Shown: one piece after another, positions 59,607 to 64,000 of the stretch
Layout of the letters: every line of letters begins with the position of its first letter
How positions within the stretch are numbered: position 1 is the stretch's first letter
NCBI RefSeq assembly: GCF_024213375.1
Contig: NZ_JANAVJ010000011.1
Location: 62,001-126,000 of the forward strand
Length of the DNA: 64,000 nt
Reading direction: 5' to 3'
From: Paenibacillus sp. MZ04-78.2
GTDB taxonomy: Bacteria > Bacillota > Bacilli > Paenibacillales > NBRC-103111
The notes under the pieces: model-generated
Told to the model about the DNA's origin: nothing
Database searches by the model: none
What the model saw: the letters and a program-made list of their open reading frames with translations, nothing else
Position numbers and translations under genes: made by a program

Positions 59607-61190
59607 TTAAGGCGCAGTCTCTAGAAATTTCAGGTTCGGATTTTTTTCCATCGCCGTGCGCAGCGCATATTCGTTCTCGAACAGCGTGACGTAATTGTCC
59701 TTCTTATCCTTCACCAGCTGCGAGTTAATCCGGAACTTGCCCGGATCGATGTCGTCGCCGACGAGCCACCGCGCGAACTGGTAGGTCATCCGCGACAGCT
59801 GCACCTCGCTGCTGTACTCCGCTTTCATCCGGTATTCGAACACCTCGAATTGGAGCTGTCCGACGACGCCGAGAATCAAATCCTCGAAGCCGATCGTTTT
59901 GAACACCTGAATGGTGCCCTCCTCGGTCAACTGGTCCACGCCCTTCTGGAACTGCTTGTGCTTCAGCGCGTTTTTGACCGTCACCTTGGAGAACAGCTCC
60001 GGGGAGAACGTCGGCAGCTCGTCGAACTCTACGCTGCCGCCTTGGCACAGCGAATCCCCAATGCGGAAAATACCGGGGTCGAACAGCCCGATAATGTCGC
60101 CGGGATAAGCATCCTCGACGATGTCGCGGTCCTGCGCGAGAAATTGCTGCGGCTGCGCCAGCTTGATGTCTTTGCCGACCCGCACGTGCTTCACCGACAT
60201 GCCCCGCTCGAATTTGCCGGAGCAAATTCGCAGGAAAGCGATCCGGTCGCGGTGAGCCGGATTCATATTCGCTTGAATTTTGAAAATGTAGCCGGAAAAC
60301 TTCTCATGCAGCGGATCGACCAAGCCTTCGCTGCTTTTGCGCGACGTCGGTATCGGAGCGAGCTGCAGGAAATTCTCAAGGAACGTCTGCACGCCGAAAT
60401 TGTTGATCGCGCTGCCGAAGAACACGGGCGTCAGCTCGCCATTCCGTACCTTCTCGTAGTCGAACTCGTCGCCTGCCACATCGAGCAGCTCCAAGTCCTG
60501 CACCAGTTGATCGTAAAAAAATTCGCCTGCGATTTCTTTCACGATCGGGTCATCGTAGCCGCTCACTTTGCGTACTTGAATTTCTTTATGATCGTCGCCT
60601 TGGAACAGCTCGACCTGCGTCAGCTTCCGGTCGTACACGCCACGGAATTGTTTGCCCATCCCGATCGGCCAGTTCATCGGATACGAGCGGATACCCAGCA
60701 CCTGCTCCAGCTCTTCGAGCAGATCGAACGGATTTTGCCCCTCGCGGTCCAGCTTGTTGATGAATGTGAAGATCGGGATGCCCCGCTTGCGGCACACCTG
60801 GAACAGCTTCTTCGTCTGGGCCTCGACCCCTTTGGCCGAGTCGATCAGCATGACGGCGCTGTCCGCCGCCGTTAACGTCCGGTACGTGTCTTCACTGAAG
60901 TCTTGGTGGCCCGGAGTGTCGAGAATATTGACCCGATGTCCTTCATAATCGAACTGCATCACACTGGAGGTGACCGAAATCCCTCTTTGCTTCTCGATCT
61001 CCATCCAGTCGCTCGTCGCATGGCGATTCGCTTTGCGCCCTTTAACCGTACCGGCCATCCGAATCGCGCCTCCGAACAGCAGCAGTTTCTCGGTCAGGGT
61101 CGTTTTCCCCGCGTCGGGGTGGGAGATGATGGCGAAGGTGCGCCGCTTCTGTACTTCTTCTTTTAATTTCTCGGATAATCCGGTGCCCAT
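59607..61190 (-). CDS. prfC: Peptide chain release factor 3
   Basis: The 527-residue translational GTPase recycles RF1/RF2 from terminating ribosomes. G1 is SHPDAGKTTLTEKLLLFGGA near residue 20, the switch region has the KQRGISVTSSVMQF motif typical of RF3, G3 DTPGHQDFSEDTYRTL and G4 FINKLDREG. Length is normal. The ATG follows AAGGAA. It is transcribed alone. Confidence 0.96.
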   Translation of the reverse strand: MGTGLSEKLKEEVQKRRTFAIISHPDAGKTTLTEKLLLFGGAIRMAGTVKGRKANRHATSDWMEIEKQRGISVTSSVMQFDYEGHRVNILDTPGHQDFSEDTYRTLTAADSAVMLIDSAKGVEAQTKKLFQVCRKRGIPIFTFINKLDREGQNPFDLLEELEQVLGIRSYPMNWPIGMGKQFRGVYDRKLTQVELFQGDDHKEIQVRKVSGYDDPIVKEIAGEFFYDQLVQDLELLDVAGDEFDYEKVRNGELTPVFFGSAINNFGVQTFLENFLQLAPIPTSRKSSEGLVDPLHEKFSGYIFKIQANMNPAHRDRIAFLRICSGKFERGMSVKHVRVGKDIKLAQPQQFLAQDRDIVEDAYPGDIIGLFDPGIFRIGDSLCQGGSVEFDELPTFSPELFSKVTVKNALKHKQFQKGVDQLTEEGTIQVFKTIGFEDLILGVVGQLQFEVFEYRMKAEYSSEVQLSRMTYQFARWLVGDDIDPGKFRINSQLVKDKKDNYVTLFENEYALRTAMEKNPNLKFLETAP

Positions 61191-61288
61191 AATCAGTTTA
61201 TTCCTTCCTCAATCTTATTCAGTTCATAGCTTTGCAAAATCCGAATCTGAACGATTCCGCCCGCGCCGCTACGTTCTCACTTAAATGT

Positions 61289-62344
61289 TCAGGTCAGCTT
61301 GACGGTCCAGTCGGCTTCCTTCAGCCACGTTCCCGATTCGAACGCCCGGCCGCGCAGCGTCACTTTGTCCCGATATACCTGCACATACAATCCTTGCGCC
61401 TTCTCCTTGGCCGCATGTTGGTAGCTGCGGTTCAGCACACGTCCGACCGAGGAGTTATGAAAATAGTGAAAGCTTTCTTTGACATAATGCTCCACCGTGC
61501 CTTGAAAATCCTGATGCCGGTGCCCGCAGAACACGAACACGTTTTTGTAAGGCTTCAAGATTTTACGGAATTTTTTCGCCGGAATCAACTGATGCACCCC
61601 CCCGTTTTTTCCAGCGGGCGGCAGCGGCTGATGGGTCATGATGAAGACGGGCTTGCCGTCCTTATGCGCAGCCAGTCGTTCCTTCAGCCAATCCAATTGT
61701 TCGTCGGAATACCATGCTCCTTCGCTTACCTCGGGCTTCTCCTGCACATAAGCCTCTTGCGACAGCAGGATCAAGTGGTATCCTTTCTCCCAAGCGTCGT
61801 GATACGGCTTCGACAATCCGAAAAACTTCTGGAACCGCTCGCGCGATTGCCTGTCCGTCTTGCCATTGGGCATCGTGTCTTTATTGAAAGCTCCTTCTTG
61901 GTCAATCCAAATGTCATAATAATCGTGGTTGCCCATATTGGCGTAAACCGGAGGCAGCTTGTAAGCGGACAACGTTTTTTTCAGCTCTTTATAGTCCCTC
62001 TCCCGCCCGTAGTCGGTCACGTCGCCCGTCAGAACCAGCGCCTCGACCGGCGGTTTGAACTGCTTCATATCGTCAAGCGCTTGCTTCAAATGCCGGGCCG
62101 TGTTCGGATCGTCAGGAGACACATGCAAATCACTGAGAATCATGAACGAGAACAACGGCGCTCCCGGATTCCCCGCCGCCGGATCGGAATTCGGTCCCGG
62201 TTCCGTCTTTTGCGCCGCGACGCCGTCCGTACCGCCCGTCTGCCGGTCGACCGATTGCTGCAGCAGCTTGAACAGTCCTGCGAGCGCCGCCCCGATCATG
62301 ACCAGAAGTCCGAGCATCCAGCGTATAAAAGCGCGTCTGGACAT
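61289..62344 (-). CDS. Exported calcineurin-like metallophosphoesterase
   Basis: The 351-residue protein begins with SRRAFIRWMLGLLVMIGAALAGLF, a membrane anchor with twin Arg that might be a Tat signal. The phosphoesterase motifs follow: LSDLHVSPDD near residue 72, LTGDVTDYG near 105, ANMGNHDYYD near 138, MTHQPLPP near 240 and FCGHRHQD near 275. It would hydrolyse a phosphodiester or monoester outside the membrane; the substrate is unknown. GGGGGAT precedes the ATG. Confidence 0.88.
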   Translation of the reverse strand: MSRRAFIRWMLGLLVMIGAALAGLFKLLQQSVDRQTGGTDGVAAQKTEPGPNSDPAAGNPGAPLFSFMILSDLHVSPDDPNTARHLKQALDDMKQFKPPVEALVLTGDVTDYGRERDYKELKKTLSAYKLPPVYANMGNHDYYDIWIDQEGAFNKDTMPNGKTDRQSRERFQKFFGLSKPYHDAWEKGYHLILLSQEAYVQEKPEVSEGAWYSDEQLDWLKERLAAHKDGKPVFIMTHQPLPPAGKNGGVHQLIPAKKFRKILKPYKNVFVFCGHRHQDFQGTVEHYVKESFHYFHNSSVGRVLNRSYQHAAKEKAQGLYVQVYRDKVTLRGRAFESGTWLKEADWTVKLT

Positions 62345-62431
62345 ATAAAGATCCCCCTTGCCTTAGCCGGCACTGTACACTTCATCATATCATATTTCAA
62401 GAGGTGAAAAAAAGACGCAAACCTGCGCACG

Positions 62432-62471
62432 CAAAAAAGAGCAGCCCCGGCGCAACCGGATCTGCTCTTTC
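62432..62471 (-). terminator. Terminator of zwf
   Basis: AAAGAGCAG and CTGCTCTTT form a nine-base stem, with an inner CCGG/CCGG pairing, and T runs on both outer sides. Confidence 0.8.
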
Positions 62472-62490
62472 GGTTTCTATCGACTAGCCA

Positions 62491-63999
62491 TTACATTTGG
62501 CTATGTCCCCAAGCGACTTCGCCTTCGTCCTGCCCGTTCACCGGCCACCAGCGGAAGCCGTCTTCGGCAACGAGCTGCTGCCCCTGCTCCGGTCCCCAAG
62601 TGCCCGCCGTATACAGGTGTAAATCGTCCGTACGCTCGCCCCAGGCGGAGGCGATTTTGTCGACATATTTCCATGCCAGCGCGACCTCGTCCCAGCGGGT
62701 GAAGTACGTGGAATCCCCGCGAGCGGCGTCGTAGAGCAGCCGCTCGTACGCTTCCGGCGTGTTCAGCCCGACCTGGCCGCTCTGGCAGAAATCCATCGCG
62801 ACCGGAACGATCGTTCCTTCCGATCCCGGCTGTTTGGCGTTCATTTTGAAGTAAATGCCTTCCATCGGATTGACGCGGAACACGAGCAGGTTCGGCTCCA
62901 GCTTATGCTTGCGCGACAAGTAAACATTGTTCGGCACGTTCTTGAACTCGACGACCACTTCCGTCGTTTTCACCGGCAATCGTTTTCCCGTCCGGATATA
63001 GAACGGGACGCCGGCCCAGCGGAAGTTATCCACGAAGACGCGGGCGGCGAAATACGTTTCCGTCGTCGACTCCGGATTGACCTTGTCTTCGTCACGGTAG
63101 CCGCGAATCTCCTCGCCTTTAATATTGCCGGCGGTGTACTGTCCGCGCACCGTGTTGGCCCGCACCTCCGACGCCGTCTGGAAGCCGCGCAGACTGCGGA
63201 ACACCTTCACCTTCTCGTCGCGGATATCCTCCGGATGCATCCGGCTCGGGGGCTCCATCGCCATAATGGCCAGCATCTGCAGCATGTGGTTTTGTCCCAT
63301 GTCGCGCAGCGCGCCCGAATGCTCGTAATAGCCGCCCCGTTCTTCCACGCCTACGGTTTCGCTCAGCGTGATTTGAATGTTGGCGATGTACTTATTGTTC
63401 CACAGCGGCTCGAAAAAGGCGTTCGCGAACCGGACGACGTTGATGTTCTGCACCATTTCCTTGCCGAGGTAATGGTCAATGCGGTAAATGTCCTGCTCCT
63501 CGAACACCTTGCGAATTTCGGTGTTCAGCTTCTCCGCGGACGGAAGATCATAGCCGAACGGCTTCTCGATTACAAGCCGGTGCCAGCCGGCCCCTTCCAA
63601 CAATCCGCCTGCCTTGAGATTGTGCGACACATTGCCGAACAGCTCCGGCGCCAGGGCCAAGTAAAACAACCGGTTGCCGCCGATGTCGAACTTGACGTCG
63701 AGCCGGTCGGTCAGCTCGTGGAGCTGCCGGAAGCCTTCAACGTTATTAATGTCCAGTGACATGTATTCAAAATGCTCGGCAAACGCATCCCATTGCTCGT
63801 CCTTCGTCACGTTATAGCGTGCGAATTCTTGAATCGATTCGTAGACGTCGTCGCGGAACTGGTCGTTCGTGCGCGAACGTCGCGCGAGGCCGATTACCGC
63901 AAATCGGTCACCCAGCTTGCGCTCACGGTACAGGCTGTAAAACGCCGGGAATAACTTGCGCCGGGCCAAGTCCCCGGTCGCTCCGAAAATCAAAAACAC
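62491..63999 (-). CDS. zwf: Glucose-6-phosphate 1-dehydrogenase, 5' end outside the window
   Basis: Zwf oxidises glucose-6-phosphate to 6-phosphogluconolactone in the oxidative pentose-phosphate pathway and makes NADPH. The NADP fold FGATGDLARRKLFPAFY begins about five residues into the visible part. The catalytic stretch RIDHYLGKEMVQN is near residue 175, and IEKPFG precedes it. About 500 residues are visible and the first codons (roughly 10-15) lie beyond base 64000. The open frame seems to start with GTG at 63999, but this is an internal Val. Confidence 0.96.
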   Translation of the reverse strand: MFLIFGATGDLARRKLFPAFYSLYRERKLGDRFAVIGLARRSRTNDQFRDDVYESIQEFARYNVTKDEQWDAFAEHFEYMSLDINNVEGFRQLHELTDRLDVKFDIGGNRLFYLALAPELFGNVSHNLKAGGLLEGAGWHRLVIEKPFGYDLPSAEKLNTEIRKVFEEQDIYRIDHYLGKEMVQNINVVRFANAFFEPLWNNKYIANIQITLSETVGVEERGGYYEHSGALRDMGQNHMLQMLAIMAMEPPSRMHPEDIRDEKVKVFRSLRGFQTASEVRANTVRGQYTAGNIKGEEIRGYRDEDKVNPESTTETYFAARVFVDNFRWAGVPFYIRTGKRLPVKTTEVVVEFKNVPNNVYLSRKHKLEPNLLVFRVNPMEGIYFKMNAKQPGSEGTIVPVAMDFCQSGQVGLNTPEAYERLLYDAARGDSTYFTRWDEVALAWKYVDKIASAWGERTDDLHLYTAGTWGPEQGQQLVAEDGFRWWPVNGQDEGEVAWGHSQM

Positions 64000-64000
64000 G

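Noticed and set aside
61232-62407. A 391-codon plus-strand frame opposite the metallophosphoesterase
   Set aside because: The minus strand shows all phosphoesterase motifs, a signal sequence and a ribosome site; the plus frame shows none.

Overview
The window looks like chromosomal DNA of an endospore-forming, Paenibacillus-like firmicute. The evidence is GC-rich coding DNA with strong AGGAGG-type ribosome binding sites, two alpha/beta-type SASP genes, sspI, ylbJ, yunB, a lytH-like gene, a YheC/D coat protein and a Spo0E-like phosphatase. There is also a T-box leader in front of trpS, and local gene order (nadK, yutD, lipA, lytH, yunB; trmH-type methyltransferase, sspI) that matches neighbourhoods known from Bacillus. 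I saw no rRNA, tRNA, CRISPR array, insertion sequence or prophage.

Layout. 1-5.8 kb: the frameshifted end of a MocR-type regulator, a BmrCD-like heterodimeric multidrug exporter and a YfhP-like membrane protein. 5.8-11.8 kb: two near-identical SASP genes in opposite orientation flanking trpS with its T-box, the scar of a deleted permease/DUF1980 gene pair and an aldose 1-epimerase. These are followed by a lower-GC segment with an XRE regulator, a Spo0E-like protein and an Mrr-type nuclease. 12-18 kb: oligoendopeptidase F, yycC, DUF2225, truncated haemoglobin, ylbJ. 18-23.4 kb: glucan phosphorylase, a PilZ protein, NAD kinase, YutD. 23.4-29.2 kb: lipA, larB and a larC gene broken into two convergent genes, then lytH and yunB. 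29.4-32.4 kb: a Zn/Cd-type P-ATPase and its ArsR/SmtB repressor. 32.4-34.6 kb: a YcdB-like protein with a small membrane protein, preceded by a sigma-factor remnant. 34.8-43.2 kb: an oligopeptide-binding lipoprotein, a flavin monooxygenase and a D-peptide/D-amino-acid operon (D-amino acid transaminase, M19 dipeptidase, P1 peptidase) with a divergent LysR regulator, plus an M29 aminopeptidase. 43.3-44.7 kb: a TPR-type receptor overlapping a 41-codon secreted-peptide gene, which looks like an Alo/Aim/Rap-type peptide quorum-sensing pair. 44.8-52 kb: YlmA-like ATPase, a UvrD-type helicase, a pentapeptide-repeat gene broken by an in-frame TGA, an RNA methyltransferase, KtrA-like protein, sspI and a LacI regulator that appears to start with ATC. 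52-64 kb: a stand-alone PPTase, two OmpR-type two-component systems (one in an apparent operon with bcrC), a YheC/D protein, prfC, a metallophosphoesterase and the 5'-truncated zwf.

The most unusual points are three. First, larC is split so that its C-terminal domain lies on the opposite strand, while the N-terminal part carries a long His-rich tail made of 39-bp tandem repeats. Second, there is the receptor/pro-peptide cassette at 43.3-44.7 kb. Third, there is a cluster of genetic scars: the MocR frameshift, the permease/DUF1980 deletion, the sigma-factor remnant, the pentapeptide-repeat nonsense codon and the ATC start. No homology search was run: family names come from recognised motifs and overall sequence character, and all coordinates come from reading the given sequence.
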